Part shown: positions 10,548-24,135 of the stretch, in pieces
Layout: each line of letters begins with the position of its first letter
Numbering within the stretch: the stretch's first letter is position 1
NCBI GenBank assembly: GCA_950295325.1
Contig: OX485806.1
Coordinates: 24,058,001-24,122,000, forward strand
From: Polytrichum commune
Lineage: Eukaryota; Streptophyta; Polytrichopsida; Polytrichales; Polytrichaceae
DNA length: 64,000 bases
Direction: 5' to 3'
Program-made: the position numbers and the translations under genes
The notes under the pieces: generated by a model
The model's input: the letters and a program-made list of their open reading frames with translations, nothing else
Told to the model about the DNA's origin: nothing
Database searches by the model: none

Positions 10548-13500
10548 GGACACTCAATCCTTTCATCTTGTTTACTAATTCTAAATAGCATGCGTCATAT
10601 GGCTTTGTGAGCCCAACATTTGGGATTATCATATCGTGGTTGTGTCACCTGCTATTGAGTTGGAGACATTTGTGGTAGTGGCTCGAGAGACTCAAGTCCT
10701 AGTCTATGTTTTGATGATTGTCTTGAGAGCTCTTGTAGAGGCCAAAAGCACAAAGCATTTGAAGAAACTATCCGGTGCTAGCAAATTGGTGAATTTTGTT
10801 GATTTGAAGACAGTAAGGCAATGTTCTATGGAGAAATGTTCATGGGTGCTGAACTCAACATTGCATCTTTTCACGCCCTTGTGGGGAGAGCGTTGAAACC
10901 CGACATAATTCTTCTCAACATTCAATGTGTTGCAAATTTGACATTATTGGGTCTCCACAAACAAGTTCCTACTGCCAACATCAATCACAAAAAGAACTTG
11001 GTACACAAATTGCCAAGGAGTAGTAACAGGGATCACAAACTTTCATTAGAGTTCAACGCTAGAGTGAATTGTTGATGCAATGCAAAGGGCTACTGACGAA
11101 TAGAAGAGCGTTGCAGTGGATGTACTTGAATATGAGACATCCCCTACGCAACAAAATCTAAAGGATGCTAACATGAAGGAGGTTAAAGATGTGTAGGCCC
11201 ATGATTACGACGAATCTGACAATGAGTTGGAGATTTGCAATTTGCCAATACAAACAACAGGGGGAGAGGGGGCCATGATGCCCCAAATTGGATCACAAAC
11301 CCCTGGTAACTTTCTACCTCACTCAACTTTTGTTCCCACCTATAAAGATGCAACTGCACTTGCTCCCAACCTTTGCATTTTCTATGCCCTCACCTCCACC
11401 TCATGCACATGATGTGGTAGAATATATTATGCACCGCGAATATGAGGAAGACGAGTTTCAAGAGTTTATTGGACCACCGCTTGAACAGCTTTAGTCATAG
11501 CATACCCTCCCTCGACCGCTTGCTTGTCTAGTGGTTGGGGTTCCCCTTCCAAGGATAAGTTCAGCATCAGAGGGTACAAACACAAGGTCAACACATGGCA
11601 ACATGATGGACAAGAAACAAATGGTTGTGGAGTCTATTGCAACAAAGGTGACAATTCTATGGGAGATGTCAACCACATAGATGTCTCTAAGATGTGTGTT
11701 TTATATTTCTTTTTGTATTTTGATTCTTAGTTATATTGGTATGTCTGAGGACAAGGAGGTCTCTTTATACTCAACTGTTCACAATAGTATATTTAGTGGG
11801 AGATGTTCATAAATCCATTTTCTAAAATTATATTTTATTGTCTTGCAACATCGATTGATTTGCCTCCCCAATCCATTAGTGTGCCATCGGTAAGATATTT
11901 ACTAGTGTTTGATTTGATAGGGTTTTTGTGCTCCAAACCGCTTAATGAAAGACACAAGGGTTTGTTGTGGCCATGCGCTTGTGAGTTCCTAGATTGGTGC
12001 CACATTAAGGTTGACGTTTGCTCTAGATTGTTACTTGGAAGCCAAAAAGGTGATTGACACCTTATGGAAGAATGCAAATACTTCAAGTTTGATGAAGAAG
12101 TTGGATTATTTTATCATGATCACTAAATTGTTTCCAAACACCGTGGTAAACCAAAACAATCAATTTTGATAAAAGATTTGTAACAATGCCACGTTGCATA
12201 ATGTTTTGCTTATAGATGATTCTCCAAGTTAAAAATGTCCCAATCATTGGAGTCAAGCAATCCATTCTCCCAGTTACAAACTTGACATGAATTTTGACGA
12301 CAAATTTCTCCTTGGTCCATAGCTTGAGTGGTTGCAATGCCTAGTGGTCTCAAACATAGTTGTCATGAAGTTCGTAGTAAAGAACCCCCTCTTACCTAGG
12401 AAATTTTGACTTTGTAAGTCTAATGCTCATTGAATTTTATTGATGGACTGTTAGTCAAGGAGGTTTTGCCCTCTAGATGTGGATAAAGCAAAGGAGTTCC
12501 AACCAAAGTAATAACATCGGGAGATCTCCCAATGTATTCTCCAAGATAAATACTAGTAAATATCTTACCGATGGCACACTAATGGTGCTATCTTTTTCTT
12601 TCTTTCTTTTTGTCTTTCATGCAATAACATTTGCTAAGAATATGTCTTGAAACATGTAGATTCAATAAATTGGATAGCAAATGATGGTGAAGGGGTGAAT
12701 TGGGGGGAGGGGGTGGGGGCTATGAAAGTCCCTTAAACTTAGAGGATATATGGTCATAGCCTAGCAAGGCATTTGCAACAAGGGTGAGTGGAGGTGCCAA
12801 AACCATGGGAGTAACCATGAGGGCAATATGTTTTCAAGGCGATGGTTGTTGTGCATACATGTGTAGACTTGGGTGTAGTTCCAAGTTTGTGGACGAGCTA
12901 GTATTGTATCGAGAATGGCATGTTCCGCTTTGTTATGACGACTGATTTGAAGTTTTCTTATTTGTTTGGTAAGTACATCACGAGAGAAGGTGGAGAAAAA
13001 CGACATAGTTTGCAATTTGGGAAGATGCTTGCATCTAAGATTTTGTTTTTACAGTAATTATCCAAGTACCTACGAGATCAAAAGCTTAATGTTTAGGTGG
13101 GTTAGGTATTGGTGGTGAGTGAGAAGTTCGAATAGAGGTTGGACAATTCTCAGAGGAAAGTTTGGTTATCTTGCTATTTAGTTACAGGGTGCATGCAGGT
13201 TGGGGTATCCCTTCAAGAACCACGAATCTTGTTTGTAATTGATGTAAGGAATCCAAAAATGCCTCCCAAAAAGAAAAGATGACATACAAAGCTAGTGTGA
13301 ATATAGAAGCAATTTTCTAACTCAAATAATTTCATAACCATAATTTAAAAACACATGGTGCTTTGGACATTATGAAACATAAACATCTTTACTCGATGAA
13401 AAATTTACATTACTAGTAAAACTATGAAGCATTGTGTTAACTCCAAATAGTAAATGATACTAAGCATCATAGTGTAGTATTCCCAAAGTAAGTTTGACCT

Positions 13501-13640
13501 CAAAAAGATTGGTTGACAAGAACTTGTTCCCTTCATATTGTCGAGGTTGTCGCCATACCATACCAAGGGTCATGTGACTAATGTAGGGGACTTGTATGGG
13601 CCAGTAAGCAACACCCACTATTTTTGGTGGGACAAAGCAC
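10548..13640. other. No recognisable gene
   Basis: Several 60-86-codon frames occur on both strands (for example plus 10821-11075 and minus 12083-12337), but none shows a domain I recognise and none forms a longer gene model by obvious joining. The segment 10620-12060 is less AT-biased and may be an old coding remnant, without further support. Confidence 0.25.
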
Positions 13641-14249
13641 TTAACCCCTAAAGGACCGTAAGGTCCCCATGGGGCTTTTGATTGTAGAAAAAAGCAAATT
13701 GGATGAGATTGTTCCAAATAATCCCAAATTTGCGGGGAGAGGACCCTGGCTGTTTTTGCGAGATGGATCCAATGGTCTTTTCCGATCAGAAAATGATGAA
13801 GGATTGGATTTTTGGCGAATTCTTTGAGTGAACAAAAATTTCAGTTTTTGGGCCCAATCTCATTGCTTGGAGACTTCAGAGTCCCATATCTTTTTTTCCA
13901 CACCTTAGAATTTGACAAAAAAAAATTCCACATGAGGGTCATAATGTTCTTTACATGTGGTAAAAAATTCAGATGTTTTGGAGCACTTCTAAGCAATCTG
14001 ATTCCAGCATAAGTACGAAGTACCCCTTGCCCGAACAATTTCCATCAATCTTCTCAACGGTGGCAATTTCTCAGAAATTGTGCGATCTTGTCGATCTTTT
14101 TTTCATAAACAAGCTATGTAAGTCTTCTTTAGTTTCAACGGTGCCGATCGTGAAAATTACCCCACACTAATAAGAAATTGAGCTTGCTACAAGAGCTAAT
14201 CAAGAAAACATGACCTAAGCTAAAACACCCCCAGTCCTTTAGGGGTTAA
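13641..14249. mobile_element. Element with TTAA flanks and CCCCTAAAGGAC inverted ends
   Basis: A 601-bp segment (13645-14245) starts CCCCTAAAGGAC and ends with its exact reverse complement GTCCTTTAGGGG. TTAA lies immediately outside each end (13641-13644 and 14246-14249). A 4-bp TTAA duplication would fit piggyBac-like insertion; a 2-bp TA duplication with ends ACCCCTAAAGG would fit a mariner-like MITE. No transposase frame is present, so it is non-autonomous. The superfamily is unresolved. Confidence 0.55.
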
Positions 14250-14666
14250 AGACCCTCATCAAGGTTCTTAGGAATGCATGCAGGAGCCTTTGTTAATTAG
14301 TAGTGTGAAAGCTTCTTAAAGAAAACGTGTTTTAAGTCGTTTCTTGTGGTCATTCATTAATTAAGTTACTTATGGTAGTTTCCAAAGTACATGAGCAGAG
14401 TACTAAATAACTCAGCAGTCTTATTTTAGTGGCGAACTCACACATGCCAATGCTTAAAGAATGTGAACAAGAGTTTTTATGCTAACTTAGACCAAGTCAT
14501 ATATATGTCACCAGATGGCTCAGTCTTGCCTCCAAGTTCCTTGCCCGTGTAATAAATAACAATTTTCATGGTTGAGATTTGCTTTGTTTGCCATGATTCG
14601 GACACGTGTTTTGTGGGGGTGGTTCATAGTAAAAAGAAAAAAGTATTGTGGGATCAACCATGTTAA

Positions 14667-15021
14667 GGGCCAGTTTACACTACGGTGGAGAAGGCCTCCG
14701 GTCGGTCAAGAATGCTTGGCCAAGACATGGTTATATGAGGCAAATGGTGGATGTGCCGGAGAAGAATTAAAGGCAATAAAATATTTTTATTGAGTTGGGC
14801 TTCTCCGGCCTCTTGAGGCCGGAGAAGCCCAACTTCAAAAAGTGCCGCCATGTAGGTGGCCATGTCATTTTATCACCCATGAGAAAAGTTCACCACCATT
14901 GTTTTCTTCACCTAGTGTAAACACCCACCGGTCAAGAGTTGCATTTTCGACCAATCACAATTGAGAAACACCCTTTTTTTTCATGACCGGTGGACTTCTC
15001 CACCGTAGTGTAAACCGGCCC
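14667..15021. mobile_element. Tourist-like MITE, 355 bp, TAA duplication
   Basis: The left end, starting GGGCCAGTTTACACTACGG, and the right end, whose reverse complement starts GGGCCGGTTTACACTACGG, are inverted repeats over about 36 bp with three mismatches. TAA flanks both sides (14664-14666 and 15022-15024), the TWA-type duplication typical of PIF/Harbinger and Tourist elements. It has no protein-coding capacity and carries a perfect palindrome in its middle. A related, more diverged element lies at 17155-17563. Confidence 0.8.
14794..14833. repeat. Perfect 40-bp palindrome inside the MITE
   Basis: GTTGGGCTTCTCCGGCCTC (14794-14812) is followed by TT and then its exact reverse complement to 14833. 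The arms contain GGAGAAG, also found in the terminal repeats of the same element, so the palindrome may derive from duplicated end sequence. Confidence 0.9.
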
Positions 15022-15024
15022 TAA

Positions 15025-17151
15025 GTTAGTGGAAAATTTCAAGTCAAATGACGGGGTGGCCGCGTCTTGTGTTCCCTAAGCCCGTTCCCTTGTCCATGTA
15101 AGAACCGCTTACATGATTTTGTGCTTTGGGGAGGGGGATTCGACAATTGTCGTCAACAAGTTGATTGCCACGATTTAGGGGTGGGCGGTAGTTGAAGGCT
15201 ATGGTGAATTCGGTTTTGTGGGGTTAATCATGTCGGTGGAATAAATTCGGTCGGCAAAACCATTACTAGGTACCCTTAATTTCATTACAACGTTTTTGAC
15301 ACAAATGTCGAGTTTGATGGGAGGGGAGTGAAGGGACCATGTGGTTGGTTGGTTGGTCTAGACACCGTGTCAATGCTTGGTTCTACCAACAAGGCGAGAA
15401 TAAATGATGGCATATAGAACAAGTGTCCAAGAGGTGGGGTGGCGACATTTAAGTGGCCATGTATTATGTCTAGATCCAATGTTTCTTGCAAGGTTGACTT
15501 ATAGACTTGTCCACTAGCAAGGTCCAATCTAGTCTTGTTCACCCGATGATAAGTTTAAGTTTGACCCCTAAATGCTCAAGGATTGTTTTCAACCTGAAAT
15601 TTCATGATACAAATAGACTTGATCGTTGCTTCAAATGGCATTCACCCAACGTTCACATTTCTACCAAGATGTACACGATTATTTCCAGACCACGTCTATC
15701 TAGTTATGACATTCAATTCTCATACTGAGCTTTATCACTCCGATTTGGGAAAATAATAATAATAATCAATAATTCATAAGATGGTAATATAATATAGTTG
15801 AGGGTCCAAACCAATATTGGACTGGTGCATGGAATCAAGCTTGTATCAAGCAACCTACGTATGGGTATTTAAATTGCAAGACCAGTCAAATATTGATATT
15901 TGGCGGGCATCCCAAAATGAGACAATCCTTATATAGATGAATTCTTATTAAGGTAATACCATTCTAGGGCATATTTATAGTAGGGCAATTTTACGTTGGT
16001 GCAAAGGTTCTCACATGATGTGTACACCTGAATGGTATCAAAAACAAAATAATTCTCAAATATTCATACACCATTAGTATAAAAAAGGAAAAATCCTCAT
16101 TATAGATACTTGAATGCTATTAAAAAAGATAATACCAATCCAACATTGTTTCAAACTTTATGAAAATTGTGACATGTGCTATGTTCAAACTTTTATTGTT
16201 CCATGTGCTTTCAATCTATGAAAGCGCTACCTAGGGAGATCACAAGCTATACAATTTTGTAAACCACGTCCAATTGGGAATTAATTAAAGATGAGTTATT
16301 TATCTAAATTTCTTGAATATTTGGCACCCTATTAGTAGGTAAACCATTACTTTGAGGCATTTTCCAGGACCCTATAGGTATATATAATTTACATTATGAA
16401 TTTATTTTATGGACTCTATACTGTTTGTAAACTATAACATTGATCAAAATATGAGAATATTGACATAAATTTCTATTAATACACAAAAATAATAAAAATA
16501 CAATAATGGTACATGCAAATAAATTGAATGGCGTATGGGTGCAGCACAATTTTGAAACAATCCAACACTATCTTGAAATTCTCAATGACCACTTCCAACT
16601 TGCGAACATTTAAATTTGATGATTTTTAGTCAATTTAGGGAACTTCTCATCCGATCCAAAGACATTCATCAAATATATCATAAATTTTCATCCCTCCAAA
16701 TATAATAGACCTAATTTATATATAATAATTATATACTACCTATATTTTCCACCTACTGTATTTCTAGATATAACAACATTGTATGGATGATTTCATCCAA
16801 ACTATAGTAATTCCAAATTTTATTTTAAAAAAATTAAAATACCTTACATTTTTCCTCAGGTGGTTTAATAAATTCTAGACATTGACCTCCCCATGAAGTG
16901 CTACAAAGCAAAAGCATTATCACGTGTGGAAGTTGTAACAAAAAATTGCACTTGTATTAAGAAAGAAGCAAAATCCACTCAAAACATGATAACCGAAAAA
17001 AATTCATTCAAGAAACTTAAATTATGATAGATCAAAGAAATCTTTCCTCACAAATTATTCAATATTTGTTTGAATTTGTTCAAGCTACCCCACCCATCCA
17101 TGGCCTCAAAGTAAAATATTGGCTATATTGGGTTCCTTATCATTTAGGAGT
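15025..17151. other. AT-rich sequence, nothing recognised
   Basis: No open frame with a recognisable domain and no clear terminal repeats were found. The sequence from about 15740 onward is strongly AT-rich with short A/T runs. Confidence 0.3.
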
Positions 17152-17154
17152 TAA

Positions 17155-17563
17155 GGGTTGGTTTAGACTAGGATGAGGAAGTGTATTGTAAAGAATATTA
17201 GGGGAATGGAGCAATATGATATGGTCAATCATATTGCTTATTTTGTTCTTCATCAACCAGGGTTTTTCATTACAGCCAAGACTTCTCCAATAGAGAACTT
17301 CAAGCATGGATGAAAAAATAACATGGATGCCATCATGACAACACTTCTTGCTAGGGGAGTTCTCCGGAGGTGAACTTACTTGGCCACCTCAAATGCTCAA
17401 ACGACAAACTTGACCTCCAGAGAAATCTAACTTTCGAGATAAATTTTGATTGGTTTCTTTTCCATCTTGTCCGCCATATGTCCAACTTTTGCCTCAAATA
17501 ACTTTATCTTGGGCGAGAATTCTTGACCGATTGATGCTTCTTCACTATAGTCTAAACTAATCC
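17155..17563. mobile_element. Diverged Tourist-like MITE, 409 bp, TAA duplication
   Basis: The left end starts GGGTTGGTTTAGACTAGG and the reverse complement of the right end starts GGATTAGTTTAGACTATAG. TAA is present on both flanks (17152-17154 and 17564-17566). The ends resemble those of 14667-15021 (GGGYYRGTTTAVACTA), and both end in a GAAG block, which supports common ancestry. There is no coding capacity. Confidence 0.6.
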
Positions 17564-17566
17564 TAA

Positions 17567-20500
17567 GTTTAGGTTATGAGCGCCATGGTTCATTTTGCTT
17601 TTATTCCACCATGTGTCCTATGCTCATGTGGGTGTCATTTCTTCATCACGCACTTATTAACTCAAAAAAACTCCCAATTTCATAGTGGGACATAACCACT
17701 GTACATTGGGTTAATTATAATGAGTCAACAAATTGTATTCTCCAACAAGAATCCTTGTTGCGCTCAATACTTTCCAATATTTGCTTCTTCAGGGGCCATA
17801 ATTTGAGGGCATGCACATGCAAGGGGTCATTTTTGTGCAAGGACCACAACTGAATGTAGTCATGATGTGTTTTTGCCCTTCATATATGGGTTGTCATTGT
17901 AGTTTGTGCTTTTTATTATGGTTGATTTTGAAAAGTAAAGTAATTGGTCACATATGCAGTGTGTTTTGGGACTTGTATGTTGGTCATGATAGCTCTTAAA
18001 ATACAATATCTACACATGTTCAATGAAATGGTAAGGAGAGTGCATCTATTATGGAGTATGAACTATAATGAGATTTAGTGATCATGTACATATTTAAATC
18101 TCAAATGTATATATATAAGAAAATCATATATATCATCTATGACTTCTAATTCAAAAATTCTACATGTATTCATTTTAACTCCAATATAAATGCCATCACA
18201 ATCATATAAATCAATGCAAGTTGTAGCAATTGGGTTCCCCAATTTGACTACATTGTATAACTCCAAGAGCAACTCCACATGAAATTTGTATTAACCCCTC
18301 CAAATTAGTTACAAACGTTAAAGATGGTCATTAAGCACATGACTCACTTGTTTGGTTCAATTTGTTGTTGTTGTTTGGTACAATTTGTTTGAGCCCTTTT
18401 GTTAGTGGTGCGAGCCCAAGAAGAAAGCCCATTGGGTCCCTCCATGCTCTAAAAGATGTCAAAGTTCTCAAAAGAAGAGATCTAATTTTGCACTCACTCT
18501 ACGGAAAGGTGAGTGTATTCCATCTTAAATGATTGGAACTTCTTGATTTATGTGCTCGCTTTATTTTAAAAAGAAGGTGGGCGTATTCCATTTCAATCAT
18601 CGGAACTTCTTGATTAATGTGATAAGGTCAAATGCCCAAGGTGTTTTGGACACCTACTTGCCCATATACACGAAGCATGTAGACCACAATTTCCGCACAT
18701 GCTATTGAATATGCCGGTGTAGTCCATATTATATAAGAATCATATGGTCTTACCACGCACTTAATTCAATCTACTACATTGATATTGGTAGACAATGTGA
18801 CATATTGAAGTGTAACTAACCATGGGTAGACCCTATAATGTGGCTCGTATAATACACCATCCCACATAAAAATATTATGCAATCCTAGTAACACTTGTCA
18901 TACACCTTGTCATACATCTATGCTAACATTGACCTCCTTCCTAGGGCACGGGAAGGGGGGGTCCCACTTCTCATTGGAATTCTACATGGCGTGCATGGAG
19001 GACTATGAAATAAAACCGCTTGTATACAAAATAATTACGGAGAATATATATATTTATGGTACTCTAGATAATAGCCTCATGTATATATAGTGAGGTTCTC
19101 GAGGTTCTCAATTCAATGTGATGAATGCCTCAACTACATATGCAAAATATTAAAAGGTCTTTGATTTATATATAATCCATTACAAAATTTCTACAAATTG
19201 TAGTAATGAATGTAGTAATGTATACTAAACGTGCCAAATTAGATTCTAGACTTGTGAAACATATTCCCACTAAATATCTTAATTTAGGTCATGAGATTTT
19301 TTGCTAAAGTTAAGCAACTTATGATTTTTGTTATAATGAACATCAAATAAATCAAGAAAAACTTCAACATCATGTGACATAAAAATTGGACCTCCAATAA
19401 AATGTTGAATGGTTAGAGTTTTGAAATTCTACTCTTGTGTATTGAATGTCATTGAAATTTCTTAAGGTATATATCTTTGATAAGATTTTTAATTTTTAAT
19501 TACACACAACAATGTTGTGGAGTCAGGTATGAAAATCTTGTGCAAATATAATTGTTTCATCATAGGTTTCCGAAGTATTTTTTAGATAAGATGTTTCTTC
19601 GATATTTTTATTCTTATTTTCTATGTTTTCATACAAAAATTAGCTAAACAAACTCTTGCGCTTTATAATTCTATAATTTATGAAATGAACATCATCATCA
19701 TCAAGATCTTCCTAAATGCAGTACAACTTTTACCATTTTTTGCTGATTATATTGAATCTTGGAGGGTGACATGATGGGAAATGACATTTTTAAAATGTTC
19801 AAGTTGAATGATAACAGTATGAAAAATAAGGATTTTGATAAGCAACTTGGTGGAGTTCAAGCTGCAAGGCATGTTCTTTAGAAGTATTCACTTTATTTTG
19901 TAAGCTTGATGTTTAATCTCAATTTTTTTTCATTTCTTATGAGTCTTTTAGCTTCTTTTTTTTTTTTTTTTTTTTTTGACAACTACTTGAAACGTGTGTT
20001 ATTTCTTCATAATGTTTGCGACTATCTACTGAAATATGTAAACATTGATATAATGTTCATTAGTGTGAATGTGAATGGTATTTGAATTGCCCAAAAAATA
20101 AAACTCCGCATTCCGAATTGGAATTATGTAATTGTCTTGGATCCACATTGTTCTACCTATAGTATAAGAATGATTACCATCTAGAGAACATATGAAAGGA
20201 AAGAGGAAAAAAAATAACTCAAGTACCTAAACAATCTAAAAACAATGACAACTTAAGTGGTAAACATTTTGGTAAGATCCTTAACGTTAGTAAGCCTACA
20301 ATTTCATCCGATATCAATCATGTTCTTTCTATTGCTTTGGAGCCGTTCTCCTTTTGAGATCCAAGACCAAAGATCCTCATGTTACACAATAGAATTATAC
20401 TAAGGATTCATTTGAGTTTAATTCTAAACATATTGGATGTTAAATAAAATACCAAAATTTGGCTTCATTCTTTTCACAATATCAATGCATTATTACAAAG

Positions 20501-20640
20501 GTATTTTTCTTACTATTTTTTTCAAACTATATATTAAATTATCAATGATTTTTTTTCCACTTTGTTGATGAAAAATATATTAAACTCACATAGGTTGTAA
20601 TTTTATTGTATAGGTTGGTACAAATCACAAATTTTACTTT
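17567..20640. other. AT-rich sequence with a small tandem duplication and poly-T
   Basis: A ~50-bp segment (AAGGTGAGTGTATTCCAT..GGAACTTCTTGAT) at about 18506-18556 is repeated at 18575-18622 with a period near 69 bp. A run of 22 T occupies 19956-19977. No gene is recognisable. Confidence 0.35.
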
Positions 20641-21935
20641 AAAGTTGTTCAAAATGCAACATCGACAATTGATTTTCTTATTGCCAATTGTCTAAAGAGG
20701 CTTCTTTTGCCTAGAATCTCAATTCCTCCATCTTCAATACATTTTTGAATGTAAAGTCTGATGAGTTTCCTCTTTTTTTGTTTTCGTTTTGTATGCCATA
20801 TCTTCATAAGAATGGTGCTTTGTTGACATGTTATCCTAAAACTCCAAAGTGGATGAAAAAAATTATCTTTATATTTTTCCAATTGCAATTTCAAGGTTGG
20901 TTATGAACCTTGGACTTGTATGAACCCACATTGTTTGGCCAATACTCGCAATCCAGACAAAATGGTTAATTACACAATTCCTTTTGTTCACATTTCTCTC
21001 AGTTGCATGAATCATTTTTGTTTGTGTACATTATATTGTGATTGGTTTCTTATATTTACTTAGTTTGCATTTATATTGCAGGTAATTGAGCTCACAATAT
21101 TCTTACTTGTTTGCTCTTTTGGTGATGTTTATGGATCGAAACGCTTGCCTTGGGTTTTTCAAATGAATATGAACAAGGATTTTTTGTAGGCCTATGAGAA
21201 AAAAACATCCATTGTTCTTCCAAGTTTTGATTGATGCTTTGTCAAAATTTGAAGGCATTGTTGCAAATCTCACTGCATTCACTAGTGTAAATCATTTTTT
21301 TTTGTAAACATTTTTCTATATAACTTCAATACTAATTACCATGCTCTCATTGATTATTCTCCTGAAAACCGTGTATTATCACTTTGATAGGACCTTCTAT
21401 ACACGTTTGCCGCACTTTGAAGCATTATCTCTTTGCATTGATAGGTGACAAAGATTTTTTTGTTTCCGCCTTGAAGCCTTTGATTACACGATCCCCTTTA
21501 GCTATTGGAAAAGACAACAATTCTAAAAACTCGGATGATTATCCAATTCTTTATCACAAGGCCATCGATTTATTTTGTGAGAAAGTTCTGCTTGTTTATC
21601 CTGTTTAAATGCCTCCTTTGCTTGAATTCATAATTTTTACTTGAAGTATTTTGTATATATTTTAAAAATTATTATGAAGACATCAATTATTATTGAGGGA
21701 TTTATGTTGTTATGTGGCAACAATGAAAAAATACAATATCGCCAATGTTGACAACTTTTTTTGGAAGATTCAAGATTTTTGACAAGTCCATCACCCCATG
21801 AAGCCCCCCTAACTATGTCGTAACTATGGCTTTCGTTTTTGCTGCTCAATCTTCCCCATCTTCCACCAATAGAGAACTAGACATTATGATCAACAAGATT
21901 TTGGATTTCATAGAGGTAAAGGTTGAATCATGTTA
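20640..21935 (+). pseudogene. Possible exon remnants of an unrecognised gene
   Basis: Several short plus-strand segments read like protein: FGDVYGSKRLPWVFQMN (around 21118-21185), KKHPLFFQVLIDALSKFEG (about 21198-21258), GDKDFFVSALKPLITRSPLA (about 21441-21503) continuing to 21608, and TMAFVFAAQSSPSSTNRELD (about 21824-21885). A pyrimidine-rich tract with GCAG before 21082 and GAG|GTAAAG near 21915 resemble splice sites. Frames change and stops interrupt, so it would be a decayed gene or a transposon gene. I cannot assign a family; this is inference. Confidence 0.25.
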
Positions 21936-22275
21936 ACATCCATCACTACAAGCTTTATTGATGGTTAGTATTTTTGTTAGCACATGTTAAACTCTCATAA
22001 CAACAAGTTTTATTATTGGTGTCATTTTTTTAATATACATTCAGTTATGCAGTACCTTGGAGTTGCACATGTTTTGTGTCCAACTCTATCTTCTTTGCAC
22101 TCTTTTTATTTGTGTGGTATCATTGACTTATTACAAAATTAAGTATCCTTTGCAACAGGTTTTGTTTTCATTTTTAATCTGTTCATATTATGAATATCAA
22201 TGATAATCATTATCTTCATTTCAACTTTGTCCATTTCATTGTCATAGGGCATATAATACAACTATGAAATTTGTA

Positions 22276-22328
22276 TATGATATATATATATATGTATGTA
22301 TATGTATATGTATGTATGTATGTATGTG
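22276..22328. repeat. TA/TATG microsatellite
   Basis: A TATATATA run passes into repeated TATG and TATATG units. Its only coding effect is a tyrosine/methionine-rich spurious frame. Confidence 0.9.
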
Positions 22329-22639
22329 CCCATAGTCATGTACATATTGTTCTATTCTCATTGTTCATTGCTCACAATATGACATTCATGTGTTTATTCT
22401 TCCCACCCTTCTTATTATTAAACCTTGGTTTTTTATTCCTTGTGGCAAATTACCATGGTTATAGGATATTATAGAGCCTATTACGGAAAATTTGGCCTTC
22501 CTCACTACTCACAAGTTATCGCTCATCGTTCATTACTCACTGCTCACTGCTCACTGCTCACAAAATAGCACTTCCCCTTGGAACATGCCATGAACATTAC
22601 CGACAACATCTCTTACATTCATACTCCCTCATAATGCCA

Positions 22640-24135
22640 CGTAAGCAACATTGGGTACTCACGGCTATCATGGCTATGGCATCAATATCATAGTAGCCCT
22701 AATGAAACAATTTTCAAACCCCCCAAACAACCTTTTAATGAAGAAATTGAATGGCTCTGGCATTTTTGAAAATAAAATGCAAGTGTTTAGTGAAGCCTCT
22801 AGCATGGAGATCAAATGGGAGAAGTCTTGTGTCTATTGGTTTGACAAATACATTCATAGACCAATTTGGTTAGTGAACAATGATTGGAAATGGACATGAA
22901 TAGAAAACCTCTCCAAAATTTTGAAGGCCATTTTGATATGTTGGATCTCTTCCTTTTATGATGAAATCTCTAGAAAGTTGGCTACTAGAGTGTGATGAAA
23001 CTCACCTTGGCAGGAAGAGTATTTATTTGCAATCACGTCTCATTCTTATTTTAGGGGGGGGGGGTTAATACAATCATTTGGAAAAGTAATGGGAGCAATT
23101 CACAACTATCTTTGGTCAGAGTAGGAATAGCTAACTCGCACTAGACTTAGATAGAAGGATTGTTGTATGAAAAACAAATATAGTCGTTTAAGATCGGTGG
23201 ACCTGGAAGTTGCCCAAACCAACCTCCTCTTAAAATGGAGTATTTGTTCCATGGAACCCATCAATTTTGATCTCCAACACATGCTCGGTATAGGCATGCC
23301 ATGAACAACCCGCAAAGAGGTGGCAGTTGGGGAGATATTTTAGAGAGTTTCATTATCAAACAACACCAAAGTTTCTCCAGGTTCTAAGGTGCATATTAAT
23401 AAACCTTGGAAAACCATGGTAAAAGGCCTTGCAATCCCATGGACTTACATTCCAACATCTAGTGGTTGCAATGTGTTATCTTATGCTAGGGCCCATGCGC
23501 TTTGCTGGAAAGGCATACAATTTGTTGATAATATTTGGGATAATCGGGCTAGGAACTTTATCACATGGATTGGAGTTGCTTTGAAAATGAAATTGTCTTT
23601 ATGTGGTCGATTTTGGCACAAAGTAGTGAAGGTTAACGAGTGAAGAGCTCACATCGCTCTGCTTCTATTTCAAAACAACATCCTCTGCCTCCCCAACGCC
23701 AATGAATCACAAAACACATATTTTGGGATTGTATTTAGGCTAGGAGAGCATGGCGGTGGGCTACCTTCATCATGCACAAACTTATTGGGCTCAGGTATAG
23801 CAATTACGACGAACATTCACTAGAAGCAAGCCCTTAAATCCCCCTTAAATCTCCAAACCAATTGTCCAATGAATTTATATTTGGAACCTCCTTAGGGGAA
23901 TTATTCTTTGGATCATTTGGGTTGAGCATAATGACAAGGTCTTTAACTAAGTCCAATGGCACAAGTCCAAGGTCACATACCTCATTTGGGATAATCCTAT
24001 CATATACATGAAAGTTGCTTTGACTAGGATAATTAAGTTGGATGAGATATCCCCTTCTCAACAAAGGCTCTTCTCCAAGGTTTTGAGTAATCACGGGGTG
24101 TTTGTAGAAGACATAGCTCGAAGGTTATGTAACTA
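22640..24135 (+). pseudogene. Non-LTR retrotransposon (LINE) C-terminal remnant
   Basis: In shifting plus-strand frames the translation shows the downstream part of a plant LINE ORF2. WKGIQFVDNIWD-like sequence (within 23389-23643) is followed by TKHIFWDCI and ARRAWRWATF (about 23709-23765), which resembles the zinc-binding segment after reverse transcriptase. A C-terminal tail LWIIWVEHNDKVFN then VQWHKSKVTYLIWDN begins near 23903. Stops and frame changes make it non-functional. The reverse-transcriptase core itself is not recognisable, so this is a 5'-truncated or eroded copy. Confidence 0.55.

Noticed and set aside
10821-11494. Possible hAT or other transposase fragments
   Set aside because: Short frames here gave no zinc-finger, DDE or dimerisation motif that I could recognise.
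23053-23063. G-run as another poly-G-ended element
   Set aside because: No partner C-run or flanking duplication was found; the G-runs at 3100, 5015, 33812 and 37470 were rejected for the same reason.
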